Part shown: positions 18,691 to 27,494 of the stretch, piece by piece
How positions within the stretch are numbered: position 1 is the stretch's first letter
Layout: each line of letters starts with the position of its first letter
Source: Treponema sp.
Lineage (GTDB): Bacteria > Spirochaetota > Spirochaetia > Treponematales > Treponemataceae
Reading direction: 5' to 3'
Length of the DNA stretch: 64,000 nt
Assembly (NCBI GenBank): GCA_017940005.1
Contig: JAGAZO010000005.1
Span: forward strand, 48,225-112,224
Translations under genes and position numbers: made by a program
Notes under the pieces: generated by a model
Told to the model about the DNA's origin: nothing
The model's input: only the letters and a program-made list of their open reading frames with translations
Databases searched by the model: none

Positions 18691-19085
18691 TATAGCGCTT
18701 TTTTTTCTACGAGTAGTGCCATGAGCGTAGAAAGCGTATCGAGTGGCAATTTATCTGCTTCGTAGTTGATAAGATTTGCAATTTCTTTCCAGTCGCTGGA
18801 AGAAAAACATGCGTCATCTTCTGGCGAAAGCTCGCCGTCTGCAAGCAATGAAAATATGGCGCACAGTTTATCAATATACGCGTCGTTCGGCGCTTCAGGA
18901 GAATCTTTGAGCGCTTGTGTTGTCCAATAGTCAGCGAGTGAGCTTGGTAGTTCGCCCAGCGCGCGGAAACTATTTTCAAACTGCGCGGCAATTAATTCAC
19001 ATGTTTTGCGTGCATTGTAATGTTCGGACTCTGCGCGCGCAACGATGCGGGTAATTTCGCTTCGGAATTTATCAGTTTGCGTCAT
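18690..19085 (-). CDS. Small acidic protein of unknown function
   Basis: A 131-residue acidic, probably all-helical protein with no recognised domain, no signal peptide and no membrane segment. An in-frame ATG two codons upstream (19091) would also be possible. I prefer 19085 because TATAGT ends exactly six bases before it, matching other leaderless-type starts in the window, and there is no ribosome site for either. Its stop overlaps the start of the radical SAM gene, suggesting a functional pair. Confidence 0.65.
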   Translation of the reverse strand: MTQTDKFRSEITRIVARAESEHYNARKTCELIAAQFENSFRALGELPSSLADYWTTQALKDSPEAPNDAYIDKLCAIFSLLADGELSPEDDACFSSSDWKEIANLINYEADKLPLDTLSTLMALLVEKKAL

Positions 19086-19091
19086 GCCCAT

Positions 19092-19097
19092 ACTATA
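19092..19097 (-). promoter_or_regulatory. -10 box of a leaderless-type promoter at 19085
   Basis: Minus-strand TATAGT, six bases before the ATG at 19085; TTTTCT lies 17 bases upstream, a poor -35. Confidence 0.4.
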
Positions 19098-19240
19098 GCT
19101 TGTTTATCAAGATAAGAAAAGGGCTGCAATTGTGCAAGATGGAATCGCTATGCAGAATTGCCCGCAGCTTGTCCTAAAATCAAAGTCACTGTGTCTATGC
19201 CCGACGAAACAGTTTGTTGCATCAAATTACAATAGTTTTC

Positions 19241-19269
19241 TTGACAAGAAGCAAAACTACTCTTATACT
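19241..19269 (+). promoter_or_regulatory. Consensus sigma70 promoter predicting a leaderless EIIA mRNA
   Basis: Perfect TTGACA (19241-19246), 17-base spacer, TATACT (19264-19269), seven bases, then ATG at 19277. Transcription should start at or next to the A of the start codon; no Shine-Dalgarno sequence exists. Confidence 0.75.
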
Positions 19270-19276
19270 ATACAGC

Positions 19277-19723
19277 ATGGACTTGAAAACCGTTTTAACT
19301 ATTGATACCGTTGAACTTCATTTGAAGGGAACGACGAAGGAAGAGATTATTGATGAAATGCTCGACATTCTTGTAAAGGCTGGAAAAGTTGCAGACAAAG
19401 CGGCAGCACGAGAGTGTGTGCTTGACCGCGAGCGCAAAATGTCTACAGGCATGAAGCACGGCATTGCCATTCCACATGGAAAAACTGATACGGTGAATGA
19501 CCTTGTCGCATGCATAGGTATTTCAGATGCGCCGGTCGATTTTGATTCACTCGATCAGGAGCCGTGTCGCATTTTTATTATGACGCTTTCACCGGTAAAT
19601 AAAACTGGACCGCATTTGCAATTCCTTGCAGAAGTGAGTCTTTTGTTTAAAAGTCCTGAAAAACGCCAACTCATTCTTGATACGCAAGATAAAGCAGAAG
19701 TCATTAAAATATTGACAGAATAA
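19277..19723 (+). CDS. ptsN: PTS EIIA type-2 domain protein (PtsN/fructose type)
   Basis: A 148-residue EIIA protein. The active-site histidine is H67 in MKHGIAIPHGKTD, after CVLDRERKMSTG. The frame stays open 21 codons upstream, but that stretch contains the promoter, so ATG 19277 is the start. It is a second EIIA in the window, again without EIIB/EIIC partners. The symbol is tentative, since fructose EIIA and PtsN cannot be separated by eye. It is followed by its own terminator. Confidence 0.85.
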   Translation: MDLKTVLTIDTVELHLKGTTKEEIIDEMLDILVKAGKVADKAAARECVLDRERKMSTGMKHGIAIPHGKTDTVNDLVACIGISDAPVDFDSLDQEPCRIFIMTLSPVNKTGPHLQFLAEVSLLFKSPEKRQLILDTQDKAEVIKILTE

Positions 19724-19736
19724 TCTCAAGAAAAAG

Positions 19737-19778
19737 TGACCTTTGTGCCTTGCATGAAGGTCATTTTTATTTTAAAAT
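19737..19778 (+). terminator. Terminator overlapping the promoter of the next gene
   Basis: TGACCTT (19737-19743) pairs with AAGGTCA (19757-19763) and is followed by TTTTTATTTT. The same segment contains TTGCAT (19750-19755), a 17-base spacer and TAAAAT (19773-19778), six bases before the ATG at 19785, so the EIIA terminator and the next gene's leaderless-type promoter are superimposed. Confidence 0.6.
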
Positions 19779-19784
19779 AATCGC

Positions 19785-20318
19785 ATGAAATTTACAGCGC
19801 AATTTACGTCCCGCAATGGAAAGCTGTTTTTCAAAGATAGCGAAATAGCTGTTCCGCTCGAATGCATTGTTTTCATAGACGCATGTGAAATTCCGCTTGA
19901 TGCAGCAGCATTGGAACAGTTTGCTCGCTCGTTTGACGATGCGTTTATCGTTGCAGTGCGTGTGCCGCGTAGCAGTGTTGACATTGGTGAAACCCGCTAT
20001 GATGAAGCGTTTCTCGCTGTGTTACGTACGTTTTTGAAAAATCGCGAAGCGCGCAACTCATTTTGCAACACGTATGAAATCATTGTGCCCGAATGCGACA
20101 ATAGTGCTGTGTATTCGGAAGAAGCGGCTATGCGATTTATTGCAGCAATGTGCCATACAGCGCGGCGCATAAAAGATTGCGCATCTGTCATAGGTTTTGC
20201 AATTCCAGAAGCGTTTTCAACGAGTCAAGCGACTGCATTTATTGAAGAGATGCGCATAAAGCACAGTCATTATATCTTTTTTTCAAAAACCTCACGTGCT
20301 GATGCTGTCCTATATTAA
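19785..20318 (+). CDS. Protein of unknown function
   Basis: A 177-residue soluble protein that I do not recognise. It alternates beta-like hydrophobic strands with helices and has no signal peptide. The start has no ribosome site and sits six bases after TAAAAT. It stands alone between ptsN and the transglycosylase gene. No functional prediction. Confidence 0.65.
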   Translation: MKFTAQFTSRNGKLFFKDSEIAVPLECIVFIDACEIPLDAAALEQFARSFDDAFIVAVRVPRSSVDIGETRYDEAFLAVLRTFLKNREARNSFCNTYEIIVPECDNSAVYSEEAAMRFIAAMCHTARRIKDCASVIGFAIPEAFSTSQATAFIEEMRIKHSHYIFFSKTSRADAVLY

Positions 20319-20418
20319 AGCATCATTGTGTAGAATAATCGCTGTAATTTTCTTGCACTAAAATTGTTTTTATATCACGATATAATAATGTTTATCGTGC
20401 GTCTTTCAGGGGAGCGAT

Positions 20419-21183
20419 ATGAGAATTACATCAGAGAGCACAGAATTTTCGAAAGTATGTTGCGGCACTTTTGTATTGCTATGCATATATGCAACGCTTG
20501 CAATTTGCATTGCTGTTTTTTTGCCTGCGCCAAAAGTGATTCCGTTTACTTCGATTGCTCAAAACATCGATATGACGACAGATGAAACTATTGATGTTGG
20601 TATCGTGTTTGACGAAGTGAGCTACGTTTCTTCTTCTCTGCGCAGGGGCGATGACGGGCTTGCGTTGTATCGTCAGCCATCTTCGCGTGCTGCAGTAGAA
20701 TGGTTTTACATGAATGAAACAGGCGAACGCTCTGTGGCAATGGCAATCCTCGAACAGGCTGATAAAAATGATATTCCGCTTTCACTTGCATTTGCGCTTG
20801 CATACACAGAGAGTCGGTACAATGTCCGTGCAGTAAATCACAATACGAATACTTCAATTGACAGAGGTCTTTTTCAGCTCAATTCCAATTCGTTTCCACA
20901 GCTTACCGAAGATGATTTTTTTAATGCTGCGACGAGCGCGCGCTATGGCATGTCGCATTTACGGTTTTGCCTTAACATTGCAGGTAATGCGGTACCGGCA
21001 CTTGCAATGTATAATGCTGGGGCAACGCGCGTGCGTTCAAATAACACGCCGCAAATAACGCTCAACTACATCGGTAAAATTATTTCATATAAACAAATGC
21101 TTGACAAACGCTTTGCAAACGATGTGCTTTCATTCTACGACACAACGCTCAACATGGGCGCATCAATCGCATATCAAGATTAA
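20419..21183 (+). CDS. Lytic transglycosylase, membrane-anchored
   Basis: A 254-residue SLT-type peptidoglycan-cleaving enzyme. A hydrophobic segment (about residues 15-37) forms an N-terminal anchor or uncleaved signal. The catalytic glutamate is E131 in AFALAYTESRYNVRAVN, followed by the family features GLFQLNSNSF and NAVPALAMYNAGATRVR. AGGGGAGCG precedes the ATG and TATAAT is at 20381-20386. It would act in the periplasm on the glycan strands. Confidence 0.87.
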   Translation: MRITSESTEFSKVCCGTFVLLCIYATLAICIAVFLPAPKVIPFTSIAQNIDMTTDETIDVGIVFDEVSYVSSSLRRGDDGLALYRQPSSRAAVEWFYMNETGERSVAMAILEQADKNDIPLSLAFALAYTESRYNVRAVNHNTNTSIDRGLFQLNSNSFPQLTEDDFFNAATSARYGMSHLRFCLNIAGNAVPALAMYNAGATRVRSNNTPQITLNYIGKIISYKQMLDKRFANDVLSFYDTTLNMGASIAYQD

Positions 21184-21192
21184 TATATTTTT

Positions 21193-21244
21193 TCTGAAAG
21201 GACACAACCTTTCAAAAGGTTTTTTCCTTTCAGACTTTTCTTTT
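21193..21244 (+). terminator. Nested-hairpin terminator after the transglycosylase gene
   Basis: Outer arms TCTGAAAGG / CCTTTCAGA (21193-21201 and 21236-21244) enclose an inner AACCTTT / AAAGGTT hairpin followed by TTTTT. The inner hairpin and T run look like a standard terminator; the outer arms make a larger alternative structure. Confidence 0.6.
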
Positions 21245-21369
21245 TCCAAATTTTTTCTAAAAATCTTTCTTCAAACTTCTGCTTTTTGTAAAAAAAATGC
21301 GAATTTAAAGAGTATGATGTTGCGGCGATTCGCAACATGGTTTTGAGTAATTTTTTAGCAGGAGGTTTT

Positions 21370-22500
21370 ATGATAAAAAAGGTATTGATATGGTTGTTGC
21401 AAGTTTCCGTTGTATTGACTGTGGTGCTGTTTGCGGTATGCCCTGTTTCGTGTAAAATCACTGACGAAGGAGTACAGCTGCTTCATGGCGATTATGTGCC
21501 ACCGATGCTTGAAGCATATGCGTCAAACACGGAGCAATCGCTACTGCTTTCATTTACGAAAAGTGTAAAAATTGTTGGCGCTATTGTTACGCCGTTTACA
21601 GAAGCGTCAACTGCTGGCGACAATGATTCTGCAAAAAAAGGCGTCATTGCACCAGCGCTTGCGGCTGCTTCAGGGCAAGAGCAGGGAATTGCTGTAACGA
21701 TTTCTTATGAAGACGATGGACGAACGGTAATCGCAACGGCAGCAGAAGCGTTTGAGGTTGGAAAACAGTATGAGCTATACGGAGAGGCAGAAGATAAAAA
21801 CGGCAATACGCTCACATTTTGCATTCCGTTTGTCGGATTCAATGCACGTGTGCCGCGTATGATTATAAGCGGTATTCATCCAATGTATGCTTCAGATAAA
21901 TTCAAATGCGAGTTTGTGGAGCTGTATGCGCTTACTGCAGGAAATATTGCGGGTATTGTTGTTTCAAGCGCAGTTGACGGCAACAGTAAGTCGTTCACGC
22001 TTCCTGCGGCAGAAGTCAATGCAGGCGATGTGGTAATTGTGCATGTGCGCGCAAAGGGTGACGGTTGTATAAACGAGCTTAGCGATGATTTATCGCTTTC
22101 AAGCGGCTGGTACACCTCTGATACAGTGCGCGATATTTGGGCATCGAATGAATCCGCGCGACTTGCAGACAAAGAGGACATTGTGCTGCTTACTAACTCG
22201 TTCACCAACGAAATACTTGATGCTGTAATGTATGCGCCGTCTGCGAGCGAGTCGTGGAGTAAAGAAAATATTGCTTCTGTTGCGCAGGAAATTGCGCATG
22301 CAGGATTTTGGGAAAGCGAGCACCCTTCTGCCGCTGTTCTATCTGACGGCTTGAGCGCGGCAAAAATGCTCAAACGAAAAGGGTGCAACGCGTTGCTTAC
22401 TGCTGCGCAAAACGGTACGCTCAAAACAGTAATTGCGCAAAATAGCGAAAATTGGTATGTCGCGTCGATTAAGAACGGAGCATTTTTGCCTGTAGAGTAA
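21370..22500 (+). CDS. Predicted lipoprotein, possible lamin-tail-like domain
   Basis: A 376-residue exported protein. The signal sequence (KKVLIWLLQVSVVLTVVLFA) ends in CPVSC, a relaxed spirochaetal lipobox. The middle section (KFKCEFVELYALTAGNIAGI, then DVVIVHVRAKGDG) resembles the lamin-tail fold, in which an ELY motif is followed by strands and a glycine turn. That call is tentative. AGGAGG precedes the ATG. The gene stands alone with a terminator upstream. Confidence 0.7.
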   Translation: MIKKVLIWLLQVSVVLTVVLFAVCPVSCKITDEGVQLLHGDYVPPMLEAYASNTEQSLLLSFTKSVKIVGAIVTPFTEASTAGDNDSAKKGVIAPALAAASGQEQGIAVTISYEDDGRTVIATAAEAFEVGKQYELYGEAEDKNGNTLTFCIPFVGFNARVPRMIISGIHPMYASDKFKCEFVELYALTAGNIAGIVVSSAVDGNSKSFTLPAAEVNAGDVVIVHVRAKGDGCINELSDDLSLSSGWYTSDTVRDIWASNESARLADKEDIVLLTNSFTNEILDAVMYAPSASESWSKENIASVAQEIAHAGFWESEHPSAAVLSDGLSAAKMLKRKGCNALLTAAQNGTLKTVIAQNSENWYVASIKNGAFLPVE

Positions 22501-22544
22501 GCACGTGAAAATATAATATCAGTGTGGCATATTCTGTTTTTTTT

Positions 22545-22553
22545 TGCTATACT
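22545..22553 (+). promoter_or_regulatory. Extended -10 box, nearly leaderless start at 22562
   Basis: TGCTATACT ends eight bases before ATG 22562; TGGCAT lies 17 bases upstream as a weak -35. No ribosome site. Confidence 0.5.
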
Positions 22554-22561
22554 CCGTTGTT

Positions 22562-24781
22562 ATGGTAGAATTACTTGCACCGGCAGGAAATATAGAATCG
22601 CTTGATGCGGCAATAGGAGAAGGCGCTGACGCAGTATATCTCGGTCTCAAAAGCTTCAATGCGCGCATGCGTACGATGAATTTTGCGTGGAATCAGTTTG
22701 AGGCAGCTGTTGCGGCAGTGCATCGGCAGGGTAAAAAAATTTATGTTGCAGTAAATACTGTGTGTGAAGAACGCGAAACAGAGCAGTTGTACAGGCTTCT
22801 TTCGTATATTAGCAAAATAAAGCCCGACGGCATCATTGTACAGGATTTTGCCGTTATCAGAATGGCGCAAGAATTTTTTCCTACATTGCCCTTGCACGCT
22901 TCGACGCAGATGAATGTGGCAAGTGCAGCAGGCATCAATGTGTTGAGCAGAGAAGGGTTTAAGCGTGTGGTGCTTGCGCGCGAACTTGGCCTTGAAGAAA
23001 TAAAACTGATAAAAGCGCAAACAAATGCACAGCTTGAAGTGTTCGTGCATGGCGCGCTCTGCGTGAGCGAGTCAGGCTTATGCCTTTTTTCAAGTTTTCT
23101 CGGTGGAAAATCTGCAAATCGTGGCATGTGCACACAAGCATGCCGCCGCTATTACACAGCCGACATAAACGGCAGTATTGAGCAGGGGTATTATTTTTCT
23201 CCATGCGATTTAGAGCTTGTTTCCCAGATACCGTCGCTTGTTGAGGCGGGCGTTGATTCATTCAAAATTGAAGGGCGCATGAAGAGCGCAGAATATGTTG
23301 GTTCTGTAGTGGCGGCATATCGATATGTTATTGACCATTGGCAGGAAGATAAAAAAGGCGCAATCGTCACAGCAAAACGTATGCTCTCTTCAGATTTTGC
23401 ACGTGCGAAGACATCATATTGGTATAATTTTAAAACGCAAGAAGAGGGCATTGAAAAGGCTGGAGACGAAATATTAAATCCAAAGCAGGCGGGTGGCACT
23501 GGAATTTATCTTGGTAAAATCGTTGCGCTTAAGCCTGTGCCTAAAAAAATTATTGCAGAGATGCAGCACGGTTCAGATGAACGCGTTCACATACAGTTGG
23601 CGCGTCTTGAAGGTGACGCATATGAGCCAGATGTCGGCGATTCAATCAGGTTGCATAGGCAGGATGATTCACATCGTGAAAGCCATAAAGTGCGCAGCGT
23701 CGAGATTCTGAAAAATGGCATACGTTGGATAGATATTCCAAGCGGTTTTAAAATTGGAGATGATGTGTATCTTCTGCAGATAAAATCTTCTGCAAAACGA
23801 TATGCGCATGTATTGCCCAAAGATTTATCGCGCTATAAACGGCATCCTGGCAATAATGAGCTTCCTGTTCTCGATTTGACTCCTGTTGAAAAAAATGAGC
23901 TGGCCTATTTTCCTGCGGGACTGTATGTGCAAGTCTCGTCAGTGCAAGATGTGTTTATAGCGCAGGCGGCTCGTCCTGTGCGCATCATCATTGAGTTGAA
24001 CAGTGAAACACAGTACGATTTTGTCAATCGCAAAACATCGCTGCCAATTTCAAAAAAACAAGTAATTGTTTCTCTTGACCCGTTTTGTCCTGCGGCGAGT
24101 GAAAATGATTTGCGAAACACGCTCAATGCGCTTATCGAGGAAGGGATTACAACATTTATCGCAAACAACATAGCGCATATTTCAATGCTCAAAGGCAAGA
24201 AAGCCGTAAACGTAATAGCTGGTCCGTATCTGTATACATTCAATCGATGGGCTGTGTCATGGCTTGAAAATCAAAATATAGGCGCATTTATAATGCCATA
24301 TGAAAATTCGCGCAAAAATCTTTTAGCAACTTTTTCTCAATCAGTGCGTGAGCGCGTGCTTATTCCTGTTTTTGCATATCCGTCGCTTTTTAGAATACGT
24401 TTTAAAAAGCCGCAATCATATGATTTTGCGTATTTTTCTGATAGGGAGAATGCAGAATTTAAAATTGCTTCAAATAGCGACGGCTCTTTTGTAATGCCAG
24501 AAAAACCATTTTCCATAGTAGACAAAGTTGATCTATTGTATGGCGATGGATTCAAGCGCGTGCTCCTCGATTTTTCAAAAACACGGGTGACAAAAGCGCA
24601 GTTGCGCGAAGTTGTCAATGCGCTTGAAAAAAAGATACCGCTCGACGGTGCGTATCGCTTTAATTGGAAAGAAGGGTTTTATGCGCCGCGCCTTGTAGAA
24701 GAGCGTGATAAGGCGAGTGAGAAAGCGCGTGACGCACAAAAGACGCGGAGCAGCAAAAAACTGCCCCGCACGAAAAACTAA
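22562..24781 (+). CDS. Peptidase U32 family protein (RlhA/YegQ-like)
   Basis: A 739-residue protein beginning MVELLAPAGNIESLDAAIGE, the U32 family signature, followed by GADAVYLGLKSFNARMRTMN and the central EVFVHGALCVSESGLCLFSS with GKSANRGMCTQACRRYY, cysteines that in the family can hold an iron-sulfur cluster. Members act in tRNA or rRNA hydroxylation or proteolysis; which applies here is unknown. The C-terminal extension ends in a basic low-complexity tail (KKLPRTKN). The start at 22562 is preferred because it opens at the family N-terminus. It converges with ssb with a four-base overlap. Confidence 0.88.
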   Translation: MVELLAPAGNIESLDAAIGEGADAVYLGLKSFNARMRTMNFAWNQFEAAVAAVHRQGKKIYVAVNTVCEERETEQLYRLLSYISKIKPDGIIVQDFAVIRMAQEFFPTLPLHASTQMNVASAAGINVLSREGFKRVVLARELGLEEIKLIKAQTNAQLEVFVHGALCVSESGLCLFSSFLGGKSANRGMCTQACRRYYTADINGSIEQGYYFSPCDLELVSQIPSLVEAGVDSFKIEGRMKSAEYVGSVVAAYRYVIDHWQEDKKGAIVTAKRMLSSDFARAKTSYWYNFKTQEEGIEKAGDEILNPKQAGGTGIYLGKIVALKPVPKKIIAEMQHGSDERVHIQLARLEGDAYEPDVGDSIRLHRQDDSHRESHKVRSVEILKNGIRWIDIPSGFKIGDDVYLLQIKSSAKRYAHVLPKDLSRYKRHPGNNELPVLDLTPVEKNELAYFPAGLYVQVSSVQDVFIAQAARPVRIIIELNSETQYDFVNRKTSLPISKKQVIVSLDPFCPAASENDLRNTLNALIEEGITTFIANNIAHISMLKGKKAVNVIAGPYLYTFNRWAVSWLENQNIGAFIMPYENSRKNLLATFSQSVRERVLIPVFAYPSLFRIRFKKPQSYDFAYFSDRENAEFKIASNSDGSFVMPEKPFSIVDKVDLLYGDGFKRVLLDFSKTRVTKAQLREVVNALEKKIPLDGAYRFNWKEGFYAPRLVEERDKASEKARDAQKTRSSKKLPRTKN

Positions 24782-25212
24782 AATGCTACAGCTTCTTCCT
24801 CCTCGTCGTATACTTCTTCTGTTGCAGCTGCATTTGCCTCTGCAATTTCTGCAAGCTCTTCGCTTGTGCTATCTTTTTTATTGACAAGCGGTTTAAACTC
24901 CACGTGCTCGGCGATTACTGCGACGCGGCTTGCATTTTTTCCGTCTATGGTTTTCCACCTATTTTGCTTCAGTCTTCCAACGACACGGATGCCGCGCCCT
25001 TTGGGTGTACGGCTTTCACAGTATTCAGCCATTTTCCCGTATACTTCTACATCAAAGTATGACACTTCCTGTATTCCTTTACCGTCGCCGCTTTTATACC
25101 AGCGGTTTACTGCAATAGAGAGTTTGCCAATTTTGCAGCCATGCGGAGATTCTTTGAACTCGCCGTCGCGCGTAAGATTTCCTTCGATGATAGTCGAATT
25201 GAGTTGATTCAT
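24778..25212 (-). CDS. ssb: Single-stranded DNA-binding protein
   Basis: A 144-residue OB-fold protein that coats single-stranded DNA in replication and repair. It begins MNQLNSTIIEGNLTRDGEFK and has the conserved VSYFDVEVYGKMAEYCES and GRGIRVVGRLKQNRWKTIDG. The acidic tail ends EEEEAVAF, a shorter version of the partner-binding C-terminus. AAGGAGC precedes the ATG. An operator-like dyad lies at the promoter. Confidence 0.9.
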   Translation of the reverse strand: MNQLNSTIIEGNLTRDGEFKESPHGCKIGKLSIAVNRWYKSGDGKGIQEVSYFDVEVYGKMAEYCESRTPKGRGIRVVGRLKQNRWKTIDGKNASRVAVIAEHVEFKPLVNKKDSTSEELAEIAEANAAATEEVYDEEEEAVAF

Positions 25213-25271
25213 AGCAATAAGCTCCTTTGGATAATTTTGTGCAAGATGGTTTCACCCGGCCGGATAAAACA

Positions 25272-25303
25272 TGATGTTCTGATTGAACATCAGCACTATT
25301 ATA
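25272..25303 (-). promoter_or_regulatory. ssb promoter with operator-like dyad
   Basis: Minus-strand TATAAT (25303-25298), with an eight-base dyad TGATGTTC-n5-GAACATCA (25272-25292) right where transcription would begin. The rest of the 25213-25468 gap shows no gene. Confidence 0.45.
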
Positions 25304-25468
25304 TATCGCAAAATTTTTCACTTTTACGCGTTTTTTTTATATTGTTTTTGTGAATGCATAAAAATTGTCGCGCCAATTTATAAGCACATTATTGCGGTTT
25401 ATATGTTTGCGATGTCACGCATCTAACAACAGCGATGGGCTATCAAAAAACGCTGTTGTATGTTTGCG

Positions 25469-27355
25469 TTATCCGTTCTCGACGAGATAGAGAATGTAGA
25501 GCTGTACATACATGAATAGCGAATCTTGATCAGTGATTTTTTGCATGTTCGGCGTTTTGCAGAGCGACTCGGCAAGGCTTTCGATTCTATCAACAGTGAA
25601 TGTCTGTGTTGAAATCGTATGAATTACTTTGCGCATGTAATCTCTGATGAGCGCGTTCACGTCTTCTGTGAGTTGCGCGTGCGTTTCTTTTCCAATGAGT
25701 TTGTTCCATTGCTTGCAGTATAAATCAAGTTCGCGGTCAATAGTTGAACCTTCAGGAATGTAATGTTCTTCAAGCGTTTTCGCTGCTTGTGCAAGCGCAT
25801 CACGTTTTGTCAGTGGCCGCAAACTTTTTTTCGTTACATCTTTTTGCGTTTTATCTTCTGTCGCCTGCTTTTTGTTTTTAGGTTTGCGCGCAAAAAATCC
25901 TATGATGTGTGAGAGCACGGGAATAGAATACCAGAATGGCAGAAGCATTTTTGCATTTGCAAGGATAGTCGTATTGTTGAGCATGAGCAGTTCGCTATAT
26001 GGCAAAAGATGTCCGTTTGAAAAGATTTTAAAATCGCCACCTTCAATACTATGTTGCAGCTCTATGTCGAGCAATGTGAGAAAATTGGCGTTGAGCAATG
26101 CGTAAAGAACAGGCGAAACTTTTTCAACTTGATGTTTTAGCGTTTCTTCAAACTTCTGTTTGTCGTGCATTTCAGGAAGCTTTTCGTAGTTTTGCAGCAC
26201 TTTGAACCATTCGTTTGTAAGATTTTTTTGAATGACATCATGCGCCTCGTTGCACCGCCGTACAATGAGCGGAAATACTTTTGACTTATAGATGAAGTAA
26301 CGCGTACCAGAATCAACTTTGAACACGAGCAACTTTGGAAGATTTCCGCTTTCGCTTTTTGTCGTGAGCATTTCGAGGAAATTTTTTAAGTCGTTGTCGC
26401 TATACTGCCCATGCAATGGCACGCCTTTTGAATCTGTAAACTTGAGAATTGCGTTCATTGAATAGCAGTACGGCGGTTTTGCAAGTTCTGCTTCGAGGTC
26501 TTTAAGCGCTTCGTCTTTTTTACGCTGCTGCTGTAATCTGTTTTTAAGCAGCATGAGGTACAGTTCTGAAATTGCAATTGATTGAAGTATGTTTGTATCT
26601 TCCAGTGTTGTGTCTTTTACTTTCTCAAAATCTTGTCTGATAAAATAACAGAGCTGACTCCAAAAATAAAAAGAATCTCCTGAAGATTCCATAGCCTGGA
26701 GTGCTGAATCAGGACGCGTTATAAACTGGTCAAAAAAATTTTTTGTAGAAAGTTCTTTTCCTGGATTTGCATTTCGCAATTTTTTTAAGAAGTAGTCGTG
26801 ATACTCTTCCCGTTTGAGCATAGTGCGTATTTTTGACATTGCGGCATCTGTTAGAATGTGAATAGGCACGCATTCAGGAAAGAGGATTGACGGTGCGTCA
26901 TGCGGAAGCTGAATAATATACAGTTGCGGAGATTTTAAATCTTGTTTTGCAAAAAGCGCTGAAATAAAGTCTGCCGCGTTTTTGCTCTCTATTGCGTCTT
27001 TGGGAAGCTGTTTTGGCAAATCGGCGAGTGTTGGAAACAATGCTGCGCTGTTGTAGGAGATTTCTTTGTACCGTTGCGCAAATTTCATCGTGTAATATGT
27101 GATTACAGTAATTATCTGTTTTTCTGGCAGTTGTTCGGATAGATAGACGAGATGTTTCTTTTGAAGCTTTTCGAGTTCTGCGGCAACAGTATCTTCTGGA
27201 TTGCCAAGGTATCTGACAAGCTCTGCATTTTCCTCTATGTGATGTTCTGCATATTTCTTTATGTAATCACAGAAATCGCGGCGGTTGACAAAAGCGGAGC
27301 CCTGCCGGTTTGCATAAGATCGTAATAATGTACCCACATTTGTGATAACAGCCAT
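25469..27355 (-). CDS. Large protein of unknown function
   Basis: A 628-residue protein that I do not recognise. It is mostly helical and charged. A moderately hydrophobic stretch (LLPFWYSIPVLSHIIGFFAR, about residues 475-495) followed by a Lys-rich linker could be a membrane-associated hairpin. No enzyme motif is visible. The start lacks a ribosome site and lies eight bases after TATACT, and the gene is divergent from hisC across a 139-base gap holding both promoters. Confidence 0.65.
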   Translation of the reverse strand: MAVITNVGTLLRSYANRQGSAFVNRRDFCDYIKKYAEHHIEENAELVRYLGNPEDTVAAELEKLQKKHLVYLSEQLPEKQIITVITYYTMKFAQRYKEISYNSAALFPTLADLPKQLPKDAIESKNAADFISALFAKQDLKSPQLYIIQLPHDAPSILFPECVPIHILTDAAMSKIRTMLKREEYHDYFLKKLRNANPGKELSTKNFFDQFITRPDSALQAMESSGDSFYFWSQLCYFIRQDFEKVKDTTLEDTNILQSIAISELYLMLLKNRLQQQRKKDEALKDLEAELAKPPYCYSMNAILKFTDSKGVPLHGQYSDNDLKNFLEMLTTKSESGNLPKLLVFKVDSGTRYFIYKSKVFPLIVRRCNEAHDVIQKNLTNEWFKVLQNYEKLPEMHDKQKFEETLKHQVEKVSPVLYALLNANFLTLLDIELQHSIEGGDFKIFSNGHLLPYSELLMLNNTTILANAKMLLPFWYSIPVLSHIIGFFARKPKNKKQATEDKTQKDVTKKSLRPLTKRDALAQAAKTLEEHYIPEGSTIDRELDLYCKQWNKLIGKETHAQLTEDVNALIRDYMRKVIHTISTQTFTVDRIESLAESLCKTPNMQKITDQDSLFMYVQLYILYLVENG

Positions 27356-27363
27356 ATAGATTG

Positions 27364-27392
27364 AGTATAACAGAGAATTTTCACTTCGACAA
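27364..27392 (-). promoter_or_regulatory. Promoter of the 628-residue protein, nearly leaderless
   Basis: Minus strand: TTGTCG (27392-27387), 17-base spacer ending in TGT, TATACT (27369-27364), eight bases, ATG at 27355. Confidence 0.55.
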
Positions 27393-27459
27393 TCACTTTT
27401 GCTGGTTTATGCAGAACAGTTGCCTTTTGTAATAAAACTCGCGAGCAGTACCGCACTAC

Positions 27460-27488
27460 TTGTGCACTTTTTGCCATATGCTTACAAT
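27460..27488 (+). promoter_or_regulatory. hisC promoter, leaderless type
   Basis: TTGTGC (27460-27465), 17-base spacer, TACAAT (27483-27488), six bases, ATG at 27495. No ribosome site. Confidence 0.55.
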
Positions 27489-27494
27489 AGGCGT

